Shown: positions 15,247-23,781 of the stretch, one piece after another
Layout of the letters: each line of letters starts with the position of its first letter
How positions within the stretch are numbered: the first letter of the stretch is position 1
Source: Micromonospora aurantiaca ATCC 27029
GTDB lineage: Bacteria; Actinomycetota; Actinomycetes; Mycobacteriales; Micromonosporaceae
DNA: 64,000 nucleotides
Assembly (NCBI RefSeq): GCF_000145235.1
Contig: NC_014391.1
Coordinates: 5,340,001 to 5,404,000, forward strand
Direction: 5' to 3'
Translations under genes and position numbers: made by a program
The notes under the pieces: model-generated
The model's database searches: none
What the model saw: only the letters and a program-made list of their open reading frames with translations
Told to the model about the DNA's origin: nothing

Positions 15247-16713
15247 CTACTCGGCCCGGACCAGGCGGAGCGCGAGTTCGGGACAGACCTTGACCGCCTT
15301 GAGCGCGCCCTCGCGCAGCCACGTCGGCACCGGGGTGGGCGGGAACGCCGGGTAGCCGTTGCCGTCGAGCCGGATGAAGTCGGGTACGACGTGCGCGCAC
15401 AGCCCGTGGCCGTCGCAGCGTGACCAGTCCAGGGTGAGCTTCTGCGGGTTGGCGTCCGGCGCGCCCGGCAGGCCCATCATGCCCTTGACGCGTTTGCCGC
15501 AACCCTCGCCGGTGGCGTGCAGCCGCAGGTCGTCGGCGAACACCTCCATGGCGGACAGCGCGAACCGGGCGGTGCCGTCCGGGTGGCTGCACGCGCCGCG
15601 TCCCTTGACGTCGCCGGCGGCGGCCCGGACCAGCTCGACGGGTGCGCTGCCGGAGACCGCGAGGTCGACCGAGCGGGCCAGGTCGGGCAGGCCCATCTTG
15701 CACGGGCCGCACTGCCCGGCGGACTCGCCCGCCAGGTAGCGCACCACCTGCGCGGCCTCGCCGAGCGGGCAGGTGTCGGCGCCGAGCGGCACGATGATGC
15801 CGGCACCGAGCGTGCCGCCCACTGCGGTGAGCCCTTTGCGGGACACCTCGGCCCGCTCGGCGGCCGCCGCGGTGATCCACTTGCCGTGGTAGCCGCCCAT
15901 CAGGATGCCCGGGCCGGGCGGCACCTCGCACAGGTCGAGGATCTCCCGCAGCGGGGTGCCGGCCGCGCACTCCACAACGGCGGGGCGCTTCGCCGACCCG
16001 GTGACTGTGAGCAGCACGGTGCCCGGCTCGTCGTCGGTGCCGAGCGCGGCGTACTCGTACGGGCCGATCCGGGCGGCGACGGCGAGCTGGGAGTACGTCT
16101 CGGCGTTCGACAGCAGTGTGGGCAGACCGCCGACGCCGGAGTCGCTGGAACGCTTCTTCGTGCCGGGCGGGATGTGCGGCAGGCCGTTGATGCCGTTGAC
16201 CAGCGCGCCGCCCTCACCGGAGATGAACCGGTGCGGCACCGTGACGATGGTGGTCGGCACCGGCATCCGCCGTTCCTGCAACGCCTCGGTCAGCGAGGGC
16301 CGGCCCACGTCGTCGTCGGCCACCCCGATCACGATCTCCTCGGCGTCGAGCGCGAACGCGGCGAGCGCGGCGCCGTCCAGGATGAGGTGCGGGGCGCGGG
16401 TGAGCAGCACCTTGTCCTTCCAGCTGGCCGGCTCCCCCTCGGTGGCGTTGACCACCACCACGGCGCCGAGGTCCTGCCGCTCGCAGGACTCCAGCACGGC
16501 GCGCAGCTTGCGGGCGAACGGGAAGCCCGCGCCGCCCTTGCCCTTGAGGTCGATCGCCTCGGCGAGTCGCAGCAGCGCCGCCGGTTCCATCGGGCCGATC
16601 GGGCCGTGCACCTCCTCGTGGGCCAGCAGGTCGAGCCGGCCGAACTCGGCGAACCCGGCGGTCAGGCGGGGCTCGCCGACACAGGCGACCGGCGGGACCG
16701 TCGTGCGCGTCAC
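15247..16713 (-). CDS. NuoF-like flavo-iron-sulfur protein with C-terminal ferredoxin domain
   Basis: The 488-residue product follows the 51-kDa complex I subunit plan. It has FMN-site GKGGAGFPFARKL (about 58-70), NAD-site-like NATEGEPASWKDK (about 89-101; NuoF has DEGEPGTFKD), an SLBB domain, and the 4Fe-4S motif SAGQCGPCKMG with a later GACSHPDG cysteine. A bacterial ferredoxin-like end follows (RCDGHGLCAHVVPDF ... VKVCPELA, about 430-485). It is not in a nuo operon; instead it overlaps the ferric-reductase-like gene by four bases. A soluble NAD(P)H-to-membrane electron donor is the simplest reading. Confidence 0.85.
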   Translation of the reverse strand: MTRTTVPPVACVGEPRLTAGFAEFGRLDLLAHEEVHGPIGPMEPAALLRLAEAIDLKGKGGAGFPFARKLRAVLESCERQDLGAVVVVNATEGEPASWKDKVLLTRAPHLILDGAALAAFALDAEEIVIGVADDDVGRPSLTEALQERRMPVPTTIVTVPHRFISGEGGALVNGINGLPHIPPGTKKRSSDSGVGGLPTLLSNAETYSQLAVAARIGPYEYAALGTDDEPGTVLLTVTGSAKRPAVVECAAGTPLREILDLCEVPPGPGILMGGYHGKWITAAAAERAEVSRKGLTAVGGTLGAGIIVPLGADTCPLGEAAQVVRYLAGESAGQCGPCKMGLPDLARSVDLAVSGSAPVELVRAAAGDVKGRGACSHPDGTARFALSAMEVFADDLRLHATGEGCGKRVKGMMGLPGAPDANPQKLTLDWSRCDGHGLCAHVVPDFIRLDGNGYPAFPPTPVPTWLREGALKAVKVCPELALRLVRAE

Positions 16714-18410
16714 CGGGCCTCACCTCGCAGCCCGGCCCAGTACGCGCCGTCGACCGCGTCCGCGTCGGCCCGCTTGCGACGGCCGGACCGGCTCTCCTTG
16801 CCCGCGCGCATCGCCCGGCGGGAGGCGAGGTCGACGAGCGTCGGGGTGTCGTCCACGAACGCCTCGTCGGCGGCGTAGCGGGCCGGCGGGCGCCAGTAGT
16901 CCGGCTCCTCCGGCACGTCCTCCTCGTCGCGGTAGCGGCGGCCGGACCCGCTGAGCGGTTCGGCCGAGAGCGGGGTGCCGGAGATCGGGCCGGCCGAGAT
17001 CGGCTCACCGGAGATCGGGCGGCTCTCCCAGCGGCGCGGGCTGTCCCACGGCTCCTCCGGCTCGTCGGTCGCGCGCGGCGGCGCGGAGTAGCGGGCAACC
17101 TCGGCCGCGGTGGCGTACCGGCTGCTGTCCGGGGGTGCGGAGTGGCGGCCGCCGGTGTCCGGCGGCGCCGAGTGCCGGCCGCCGCTCTCCGGCGGAGCCG
17201 AGTACCTGGCGACCAGATCCTCGTCGTCCCGGGACCGGCGGCTCACCCGCTCCTCGTTCCGGGACCGGCGGGTCACGCGCTCCTCGTCGTCGCGGCGACG
17301 GCGGCGGGGCCGCTCGCCGTCGGTCCGGCGGGCCGGCGCCGCCTCCTCGTCGCGGGCGCGGACGACGGGCTCGCGCTCCTCGTCGCGGCGGCGGGCGGGC
17401 GCCTCCTGGGTGCGGGCGCGCCGGGCAGGCGCGTCCGGTTCGGCGTCGCGCCGCCGGGCGGCTGCCGCGCGGACCGGCTCGCGCAGCGACCCGGGTTCCG
17501 GCACCACGGGTACGGCGAACCGCTCCGGGTCGCGCCGCCGGGCGGTGCCCGCCGGTGCGGTCCAGGTGGCTGTCGCCTCGGCCCAGCGGCCCCGGCCGGT
17601 GCCGCTGTCCTCCTTGTCCGCGGCCTTCTTCCGGGTGAGCGCGGCGAACACGCCGGTACGCTCCTCGCCCTTGCCGGCCATCGCCTTGTTGAGCGCGACG
17701 GCCTGGTGCTGCTCGCGGCTGCGCTTGCCGAGGTGGACCGAGACGCGGACCAGCAGCGCCATCACCACCAGCACCACGCAGGCGAGGTAGCTCAGCACCA
17801 CCCAGCCGGCGGCGGGCCGGCCGGCGTTGAGGCCGTGCACGAGCGCGAACGGCCAGGACACGTACGCCATCGAGTGCAGTCCGCGCCAGAACCACTTCGG
17901 GCCGACGCCGGCGAACCGGACCCGGATCAGGCCGGTCCAGAGCACGCCCACCATCAGCAGCGCGGCGACGGTGCCGAGCCCGATGTAGAGGCCGCTGCCG
18001 CTGATGAACGGCACCACCGCGTCGGTCGGCCCGGCCCGGCCGATCGCGACCTTGGTGATGACGTGGAAGACCAGCCCGGCCACGCCGAGCACGCCGGTGG
18101 CGCGGTGCGCCGACTGGAGCAGCACGCGGTGCCGGATGAGCAGCACCAGGCGGTCGGTGGCGAGCAGGCCCAGCATCACGGTGATGCTGAGCGAGACCAG
18201 GGCGACCACCCCGGCGAAGAACTCGGTGAAGAAGAATCCGTACGAGTACATGACGCCGCCGGCGCCGGCCAGCTCCACCCCGGCCCACGCGAGGCCGAGC
18301 GCGGAGGCGGTCAGCGCCACCATCGCGGACTTCGACATCGTCCGGGCACCACGACTGGTGGTGGTGGTCCGGACGGTCGTCGCCTTCTCGTTCTGCTGTG
18401 CCCGGGCCAT
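16710..18410 (-). CDS. Ferric-reductase-like heme membrane protein with long repetitive Arg-rich tail
   Basis: Residues about 28-235 form six membrane spans of the ferric reductase/cytochrome b type. Paired His residues (AHRATGVLGVAGLVFHV and HSMAYVSWPFALVHG) are suited to bind two b hemes. The remaining 330 residues are a low-complexity cytoplasmic tail: RRxRDDEER-type repeats, then three copies of a ten-residue unit GGRHSAPPD(T/S), then a Ser/Pro/Gly PISGEPIS-type repeat. The tail has no known domain. Overlap with the NuoF-like gene supports electron input from that protein. It is the first gene of the four-gene operon. Confidence 0.85.
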   Translation of the reverse strand: MARAQQNEKATTVRTTTTSRGARTMSKSAMVALTASALGLAWAGVELAGAGGVMYSYGFFFTEFFAGVVALVSLSITVMLGLLATDRLVLLIRHRVLLQSAHRATGVLGVAGLVFHVITKVAIGRAGPTDAVVPFISGSGLYIGLGTVAALLMVGVLWTGLIRVRFAGVGPKWFWRGLHSMAYVSWPFALVHGLNAGRPAAGWVVLSYLACVVLVVMALLVRVSVHLGKRSREQHQAVALNKAMAGKGEERTGVFAALTRKKAADKEDSGTGRGRWAEATATWTAPAGTARRRDPERFAVPVVPEPGSLREPVRAAAARRRDAEPDAPARRARTQEAPARRRDEEREPVVRARDEEAAPARRTDGERPRRRRRDDEERVTRRSRNEERVSRRSRDDEDLVARYSAPPESGGRHSAPPDTGGRHSAPPDSSRYATAAEVARYSAPPRATDEPEEPWDSPRRWESRPISGEPISAGPISGTPLSAEPLSGSGRRYRDEEDVPEEPDYWRPPARYAADEAFVDDTPTLVDLASRRAMRAGKESRSGRRKRADADAVDGAYWAGLRGEAR

Positions 18411-18700
18411 CTGCTCCTCGATCGTCTCGCGGCGGCGCCCCCACCGGCCGACCCTGCTCCCACCTCAGGTACGGAGGGACGGCTCGGACGGATCACCTCC
18501 GGTGGCGAATTTCTCGGCCGGATTCTCGAACCGTCCGGACCGGACGCGCGTGTAGCGCCTGACGCAACGACGGATGCCCATGCGTTGACAGACTTTGCAA
18601 CAGGCTCGTAACCTTGCCGCAAAATTTCAGGCTGGTTGCAAGAAGCCAGCACTGATACAGGCTCCACTCCCCCGCATCCCCGCACCCCGCAGGAGTCCTG
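18411..18700. other. Divergent intergenic region
   Basis: This stretch separates the redox operon from the amylase gene. The right part holds the amylase promoter and operators and is visibly more AT-rich than its surroundings. The left part, upstream of the membrane reductase gene, shows no clear promoter hexamers. Confidence 0.5.
18585..18643 (+). promoter_or_regulatory. Amylase promoter with TTGC...GCAA operator elements
   Basis: TTGACA (18585-18590) and TAACCT (18609-18614) form a -35/-10 pair with an 18-base gap. Overlapping and following it are TTGCAA (18595-18600), TTGCCGCAA (18614-18622) and TTGCAA (18638-18643). Such TTGCAA-type repeats are the sites used by MalR/Reg1-type LacI repressors on streptomycete amylase genes, so maltose-dependent control is likely. 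Confidence 0.6.
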
Positions 18701-20146
18701 ATGCATCGACGCCGATGCCGCGCCGCCGCGCTCGCCCTGGGTCTGGCCGCGAGTCTGCTCGTCCCCCTCACCGCGGCGGCACCCCCGGCCGCCGCCGCCA
18801 CCCCCGGCGCCAAGAAGGTCATCGTCCAGCTCTTCGAGTGGAACTGGACCTCGGTTGCCGCCGAGTGCACCAGCACGCTGGGCCCGAAGGGCTACGGCTA
18901 CGTGCAGGTGTCCCCGCCGCAGGAGCACGTCAACAGCAGCCCGTGGTGGGTGTCGTACCAGCCGGTCAGCTACCGGATCGAGTCCCGCAAGGGCACCCGC
19001 GCGCAGTTCCAGTCCATGGTGAACACGTGTCACGCCGCGGGCGTCAAGGTGATCGTCGACGCCGTGGTCAACCACATGTCCGGGCAGGACAACGGCGGCA
19101 CCGGCTGGGCCGGTTCGTCGTACGGCCACTACAACTACCCGGGCGTCTACTCGGCGCAGGACTTCCACTACTGCGGCCGCAACGGCAACAACGACATCGC
19201 CAACTACAACGACCGGTACGAGGTGCAGAACTGCGAGCTGGTCAACCTCGCCGACCTCAAGACCGAGTCGGAGTACGTGCGCGGCCGGCTGGCCGCGTAC
19301 CTCAACGACCTGCTCTCGCTCGGCGTCGACGGCTTCCGGCTGGACGGCAGCAAGCACATGCCGGCGGCCGACATCGCCGCGATCAAGGCCAAGCTGTCCC
19401 GCAGCGCGTACCTGGTGCAGGAGGTCATCTACGGCGCCGGTGAGCCGATCCAGCCGACCGAGTACACCGGCAACGGCGACGTGCACGAGTTCCGGTACGG
19501 CAAGGACCTGGCCCGGATGTTCAACAACGAGCGCCTCGCGTACCTGCGGAACTTCGGCGAGTCCTGGGGCTACCTGTCGAGCGCGAAGGCGGTGGTCTTC
19601 ACCGACAACCACGACACCCAGCGCGAGGGCGGCGTGCTCACCTACCGCAACCGCGGCACGTACGCGCTCGCCAACGCGTTCATGCTGGCCTGGCCGTACG
19701 GCACCCCGGCGGTGATGTCGAGCTTCACCTACAGCGGCCGGGACCAGGGCCCGCCCGCCGACGGCAGCAACCGGATCACCAACGTCACCTGCTACTCGGG
19801 CTGGGAGTGCGAGCACCGCTGGCCGGTCATCGCCAACATGGTCGGCTTCCGCAACGCCACCGAGGGCGCCGGGGTCTCCAACTGGTACGACAACGGCTAC
19901 CAGCACATCGCGTTCAGCCGCACCGGCAAGGGCTACCTGACGATCAACGACGAGGACAGCGCGGTGAACGGCCGGTCGTACTACACCGGGCTGCCGGCGG
20001 GCCGCTACTGCGACGTCATCCACGGCACGTTCAGCAACGGCTCGTGCAGCGGCCCGGTGATCACCGTGGACTCGTCCGGCTGGTTCGCCGCGAACATCGC
20101 CCCGCACGACGGAATCGCCATCCACATCGGCGCGAAGCTCAGCTGA
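18701..20146 (+). CDS. Secreted alpha-amylase (GH13)
   Basis: This enzyme hydrolyses alpha-1,4 links of starch outside the cell. The 481-residue product has a signal peptide (about 1-33, ending AAAA) and the TIM-barrel GH13 motifs: VDAVVNHMS (region I), GFRLDGSKHM with the nucleophile Asp (II), LVQEVIYG with the acid Glu (III) and FTDNHDTQR with the stabilising Asp (IV). Region II reads DGSKH where DAAKH is usual. A beta-sandwich C domain ends the protein, with no starch-binding module. The gene has its own promoter and a strong terminator. Confidence 0.96.
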   Translation: MHRRRCRAAALALGLAASLLVPLTAAAPPAAAATPGAKKVIVQLFEWNWTSVAAECTSTLGPKGYGYVQVSPPQEHVNSSPWWVSYQPVSYRIESRKGTRAQFQSMVNTCHAAGVKVIVDAVVNHMSGQDNGGTGWAGSSYGHYNYPGVYSAQDFHYCGRNGNNDIANYNDRYEVQNCELVNLADLKTESEYVRGRLAAYLNDLLSLGVDGFRLDGSKHMPAADIAAIKAKLSRSAYLVQEVIYGAGEPIQPTEYTGNGDVHEFRYGKDLARMFNNERLAYLRNFGESWGYLSSAKAVVFTDNHDTQREGGVLTYRNRGTYALANAFMLAWPYGTPAVMSSFTYSGRDQGPPADGSNRITNVTCYSGWECEHRWPVIANMVGFRNATEGAGVSNWYDNGYQHIAFSRTGKGYLTINDEDSAVNGRSYYTGLPAGRYCDVIHGTFSNGSCSGPVITVDSSGWFAANIAPHDGIAIHIGAKLS

Positions 20147-20160
20147 GCCACCCGGGCCGC

Positions 20161-20198
20161 GAAGCCCCCGTACCCGCAGTACCGGGTACGGGGGCTTC
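20161..20198 (+). terminator. Strong hairpin terminator after the amylase gene
   Basis: GAAGCCCCCGTACCCG (20161-20176) pairs perfectly with CGGGTACGGGGGCTTC (20183-20198) around the loop CAGTAC, 14 bases after the amylase stop. Confidence 0.8.
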
Positions 20199-20219
20199 CG
20201 GTCGGTTACAGTCGGTTTC

Positions 20220-21110
20220 GTGCTTTTCGACCGGTTCGCCACGCGCCGGCCTCCCGGCTGGCTGATCGCCGCGCTCGCCGTACCGCTGCTGCTCGTCACC
20301 GCGCTGCTGGTCGGCCGCGCGCTCACCGCCGCGCCCGCGCGCCAGGCGGCGCCGCCCGCCGCCGCGCCCCCGGCCACGACCGCCGCGCCGAGCCCGTCGC
20401 CGGTGGAGTCGGTGCCGCCCGCCGCGCCGGCACCGGACGACCTGCCCGTGGTCACCTACGACCCGGCGCCGCGCGGCTTCCCGCCCGACCCGGACCCGGC
20501 CGACACCCGCCCGCTGAGCGAGGGGCTGCGCCCGAACCGGAACGTGGCCGCCTACGACGCACCGGGCGGCCGTCCGCTGGCGTTCCTCGCGCCGACCATC
20601 AGCGGCGTACGGCTCACCGTGCCGATCGTCGACCGCCGCTCCGGCTGGACGGCGGTGCTGCTGCCGTCGGCGAACCGCACCATCGCCTGGCTGCCGTCCG
20701 GCGGCTGGACCACTGTGGTGCTGCGCGACCAGATCGTGGTGGAGCGGCGCACCCACCGCCTCACCTGGAGCCGGGACGGGCGCGCGATGCGCACCTGGCC
20801 GGTCAGCCTCGGCATGTCCGGGCAGCTCACCCCGCTGGGCCGTACGTTCGTGCTGGGCCGCACCCCGCCTCCGGAGGCCGTCTACGGCGGCGTCGACATC
20901 TTCGCCCTCGGCGCGATCCCCGACGACCCGGGCGCGGTGCCGACCGGGCTGCGCGGGGCCCACATCGGCCTGCACAGCTGGTACAACGACGACACGCTCG
21001 GCAAGAACGTCACGAACGGCTGCATCCGGCTGACCCGCAGCGCCCAGCGCCTGCTGCTGACCGAGGTCGAGCCGGGCACCGCCTTCGTGGTGGTCGACCG
21101 CCTGCCCTGA
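20220..21110 (+). CDS. L,D-transpeptidase (YkuD) membrane-anchored protein
   Basis: The product (296 residues) has an N-terminal membrane segment (about 14-34) and a long Pro/Ala-rich spacer. The C-terminal YkuD domain (about 175-296) carries the catalytic signature HIGLHSW followed by TNGCIRL (Cys nucleophile near 269). These enzymes make 3-3 peptidoglycan cross-links or attach proteins. The domain between spacer and YkuD (PGGRPLAFLAPTISG) is SH3-like. GTG start; the amylase terminator lies directly upstream, so it has its own promoter. Confidence 0.88.
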   Translation: MLFDRFATRRPPGWLIAALAVPLLLVTALLVGRALTAAPARQAAPPAAAPPATTAAPSPSPVESVPPAAPAPDDLPVVTYDPAPRGFPPDPDPADTRPLSEGLRPNRNVAAYDAPGGRPLAFLAPTISGVRLTVPIVDRRSGWTAVLLPSANRTIAWLPSGGWTTVVLRDQIVVERRTHRLTWSRDGRAMRTWPVSLGMSGQLTPLGRTFVLGRTPPPEAVYGGVDIFALGAIPDDPGAVPTGLRGAHIGLHSWYNDDTLGKNVTNGCIRLTRSAQRLLLTEVEPGTAFVVVDRLP

Positions 21111-21150
21111 CCGGGCTCGGCCCGGCAGCCGGCCGTCGGCCCGGATCCGC

Positions 21151-21894
21151 TCAGGCCGTCGCGCCGCCGTCGACCGCGATCGACGCGCCGGTGATGTGCC
21201 GTCCGCCGGCGCCCACCAGGTGACTGACGGTCGCCGCCACGTCGTCCGGATCCGCGTACCGGCCGAGGGCGATGTGCGACCGCTGCCCGTCCGCGCCCGC
21301 GCTGTCCGCCGGGTTCATGTCGGTGTCGGTCGAGCCGGGCAGGATCAGGTTGACCGTGATCCCACGCGGACCGAGCTCGCGGGCGAGCGCCCGGGTCAGC
21401 CCGTTCACGGCGCTCTTGGTCATCGCGTACGCGCTCACCCCGGGTGCCGGGACACGGCTGGCGAAGCTGCTGCCGATGTTGACGATCCGCCCACCCGCGC
21501 CCATGTGGCGTACCGCCGCCTGGGTGACGAGGTAGACCCCGCGCACGTTCACCGCGATCGCCCGGTCCAGGGCCTCGAGGCTGACCGACTCGATCGGCCC
21601 ACCCGCGAACACCCCGGCGTTGTTGACCAGGATGTCCAACCGCCCCAACTCGGCGACGGTCCGCTCCACGGCGCCGACCACGGCCGTCGCGTCGGTACTG
21701 TCCGCATTGATCGCCAGCCCGGTCCGGCCGTACGCCTCGATCTGGCTCACCACGGACTTCGCGCTGTCCTCCGCGGTGCGGTAGGTGAACGCGACGTGGA
21801 TGCCGTCCTCGGCCAGCCGGCGCGCGACGGCGGCGCCGATACCCCGGCTCCCGCCCGTCACCAGGGCAACCCTGTCGGCAAGTCTGACCGTCAT
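21151..21894 (-). CDS. Short-chain dehydrogenase/reductase
   Basis: A classical SDR of 247 residues. It has the NAD(P)-binding TGGSRGIGAAVARRL (about 13-27), NNAGVF (about 90-95), catalytic Ser near 142 (NIGSSFAS), YAMTKSA with Tyr/Lys near 155-159, and a C-terminal GQ-type end. Residues after strand 2 (TYRTAEDS) fit NADP preference. The substrate is unknown. It is divergent from the alpha/beta hydrolase at 22034. Confidence 0.92.
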   Translation of the reverse strand: MTVRLADRVALVTGGSRGIGAAVARRLAEDGIHVAFTYRTAEDSAKSVVSQIEAYGRTGLAINADSTDATAVVGAVERTVAELGRLDILVNNAGVFAGGPIESVSLEALDRAIAVNVRGVYLVTQAAVRHMGAGGRIVNIGSSFASRVPAPGVSAYAMTKSAVNGLTRALARELGPRGITVNLILPGSTDTDMNPADSAGADGQRSHIALGRYADPDDVAATVSHLVGAGGRHITGASIAVDGGATA

Positions 21895-22033
21895 GCCGTC
21901 ATCCTGACAGTCGACTCAGGACGCTGATCATCCGGGCCACCCGTCCGTTGCCTGTCCGTTCGATCAGACAGGATTGCCGGCACCCAGTCCGGGTACGCGC
22001 GGGCCGTCCAGCGGCGAAACGGGGAGACTAGAC

Positions 22034-22885
22034 ATGAGCGCACCGACGGGACGGGTCGACACGATCGTGCTCATCCACGGGCTCTGGATGACCTCGCGGA
22101 GCTGGGAGCACTGGGCGCAGCGGTACGCCGCGCGCGGCTTCCAGGTGCTCACGCCCGCCTGGCCCGGCATGGACCGCGAGGTGGAGGAGCTGCGGGCCGA
22201 CCCGGCGCCGATCGCCGCGCAGCGGATCGCCGACATCGCCGACCACTACGAGGCGATCATCAGGGACCTGCCGCGCCCGCCGATCATCATGGGCCACTCG
22301 TTCGGCGGCCTGATCGCCCAGTTGCTGGCGGACCGCCGCCTCGGCGCCGCGGTGGTCGCCGTGCACCCCGCGCCGGTACGGGGCGTGCTCAAGCTGCCGC
22401 CCAGCACGCTGCGCTCCGGGTACTCCATCCTGCACAACCCGGCGAACCGGCACCGCGCGGTGCCGTTCACCCCGGAGGACTTCCGGTACGCCTTCGGCAA
22501 CACCATCAGCCAGGAGCAGTCCGACGCGGCCTGGGAGCGGTACGCCGTACCGGGCGCCGGGCACGTGCTGTTCGAGGCGGCGTTCGCCAACCTGGATCCG
22601 AACTCGGCCACCGAGATCGACAAGAAGCGCAGCGACCGCGCCCCGCTGCTCATCACCGCGGGCGGCGAGGACCACGTGGTGCCCGCATCGCTGGCCACCA
22701 GCATCTCCAACCTCTACCGGAGTTCGACGGCGCTCACCGGCTACCGGGAGTTCCCCGGCCGGTCGCACTTCGTCGGCGGCGAACCGGGCTGGGAGGAGGA
22801 GGCGGACTTCGCGCTGGAGTGGGCGGTGGAGGCGGCGAACGAGTTCTCCCCGACAGTGGTCGCCGAGGCCCCTCGACGACGCTGA
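22034..22885 (+). CDS. Alpha/beta hydrolase
   Basis: The 283-residue product has the oxyanion strand VLIHGLWM, the nucleophile elbow GHSFGG (Ser near residue 90) and the late His in GRSHFVGG. An acidic residue in GGEDHVV completes a catalytic triad. The ATG at 22034 follows GGGGAGACTAGAC and is preferred over the in-frame start 60 bases earlier. It lies next to a divergent SDR gene; no substrate can be assigned. Confidence 0.9.
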   Translation: MSAPTGRVDTIVLIHGLWMTSRSWEHWAQRYAARGFQVLTPAWPGMDREVEELRADPAPIAAQRIADIADHYEAIIRDLPRPPIIMGHSFGGLIAQLLADRRLGAAVVAVHPAPVRGVLKLPPSTLRSGYSILHNPANRHRAVPFTPEDFRYAFGNTISQEQSDAAWERYAVPGAGHVLFEAAFANLDPNSATEIDKKRSDRAPLLITAGGEDHVVPASLATSISNLYRSSTALTGYREFPGRSHFVGGEPGWEEEADFALEWAVEAANEFSPTVVAEAPRRR

Positions 22886-22910
22886 CCACGCCCGACACCG
22901 CCGCAGACGT

Positions 22911-22936
22911 ATATCAAGAAGCCGAGAAATTGATAT
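22911..22936 (+). promoter_or_regulatory. Inverted repeat upstream of vapBC, candidate autoregulatory operator
   Basis: ATATCAA (22911-22917) and TTGATAT (22930-22936) form an inverted repeat with a 12-base spacer, 38 bases before the antitoxin start, in a notably AT-rich pocket. VapBC complexes normally repress their own promoter through such sites. Confidence 0.65.
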
Positions 22937-22973
22937 CATCGCCTCGTTCGCCTGCTGGACGAGGAGGCACGCC

Positions 22974-23183
22974 ATGTCCCGCACCATTCTCGATGTCGAC
23001 GACGACCTCCTGGCCGAGGCCGCCGAGATCCTCGGCACGGGCACCAAGAAGGCCACTGTCAACGCCGCGCTGCAGGAAGTGGTCAACCGTGAGAAGCGCC
23101 GGGATTTCGCCGACTGGCTCAAGAGCGGCGGCCTGCCGGACCTCACCGACCCGGGGCAGGCGTCGAAGCCCGAAGCGGCATGA
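22974..23183 (+). CDS. vapB: VapB-family antitoxin
   Basis: The 69-residue product begins with the VapB ribbon-helix-helix pattern: RTILDVDDDLLAEAAEILGTGTKKATVNAALQEVV. A short C-terminal tail (KRRDFADWLKSGGLPDL) follows, which in the family wraps the toxin. It would neutralise the PIN toxin encoded next and repress the operon. The ATG follows GAGGAGGCACGCC. Its stop overlaps the toxin ATG by four bases. Confidence 0.9.
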   Translation: MSRTILDVDDDLLAEAAEILGTGTKKATVNAALQEVVNREKRRDFADWLKSGGLPDLTDPGQASKPEAA

Positions 23184-23599
23184 CGCGGGAGCGCTACCTC
23201 CTCGACAAGTCGGCGCTGGCCCGGTGGCCGAAGCCCGCCGTGGCGCCGGTCCTGGACGAGTTGTCCGATCGCGGTCTGCTGGCGGTCTGCGGCGCCATCG
23301 AGATCGAGGTCATACACAGCGCCCGCTCGGCCAAGGACGCGAAGCGCGCTCGATGGCTGCTCCGCGGTTTCGACTGGCTCGCCATGCCCGACGACATCTG
23401 GGATCGTGCGATCGACATCCAGGTGCAGACGCTGCACAAGGGCAACCACCGCGCGCTCTCGATGGCCGATCTGCTGATCGCCGCGACGGCCGAACGGCAT
23501 GGCGTGACCGTTCTGCACTACGACGGTGACTTCGACCTGATCACCGCGATCACCGGCCAGCCGACGACGTGGGTCGTCCCAGCCGGGAAGGCCGACTGA
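23180..23599 (+). CDS. vapC: VapC-family PIN-domain toxin ribonuclease
   Basis: This is a 139-residue PIN domain. Acidic residues that hold Mg2+ appear in YLLDKSAL (Asp near 8), EIEV (Glu near 42), SMADLLIAATA (Asp near 96) and HYDGDFDLI (Asp near 114-116). VapC toxins cut specific tRNAs or rRNA when freed from the antitoxin. The first motif reads LDKSAL where LDTSAL is more common. The gene is coupled to vapB. Its 3' end abuts the stub of another PIN gene on the opposite strand. Confidence 0.92.
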   Translation: MTRERYLLDKSALARWPKPAVAPVLDELSDRGLLAVCGAIEIEVIHSARSAKDAKRARWLLRGFDWLAMPDDIWDRAIDIQVQTLHKGNHRALSMADLLIAATAERHGVTVLHYDGDFDLITAITGQPTTWVVPAGKAD

Positions 23600-23670
23600 C
23601 CGACTCCGGCCCTCGATGCCGGGTGGGCCGCCGGGAGCAGCGCCGAGGTGTCCAGGACGAGCCCGTTCAC
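23600..23670 (-). pseudogene. Stub of a second PIN-domain toxin gene
   Basis: From a GTG at 23670 the minus strand encodes VNGLVLDTSALLPAA, a perfect PIN-domain N terminus with the first catalytic Asp. The similarity stops after about 19 residues, where the 3' end of the intact vapC begins; the frame continues only as antisense of vapC. A frame ending in REREWLRQFGDDGAASA stops at 23667, overlapping the GTG in the GTGA manner usual for antitoxin-toxin pairs. This looks like the remains of a reverse-oriented TA pair cut off by the present vapBC. Confidence 0.5.
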
Positions 23671-23781
23671 GCGCTGGCCGCCCCGTCGTCCCCGAACTGG
23701 CGCAGCCACTCACGTTCTCGACCACGGCTCGTGGATATTCCGCTTCCGGTTGCGGGCGTCCGACGCTGCTCCGGCGCATGC
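23671..23781 (-). other. Possible antitoxin remnant, otherwise no gene seen
   Basis: The minus strand carries the frame ending in REREWLRQFGDDGAASA, which would be the tail of an antitoxin for the PIN stub. No convincing DNA-binding domain remains upstream of it. Confidence 0.3.

Noticed and set aside
18311..20455. A 714-residue frame on the minus strand across the amylase
   Set aside because: Antisense shadow of a well-supported GH13 enzyme; composition is typical of shadow frames.
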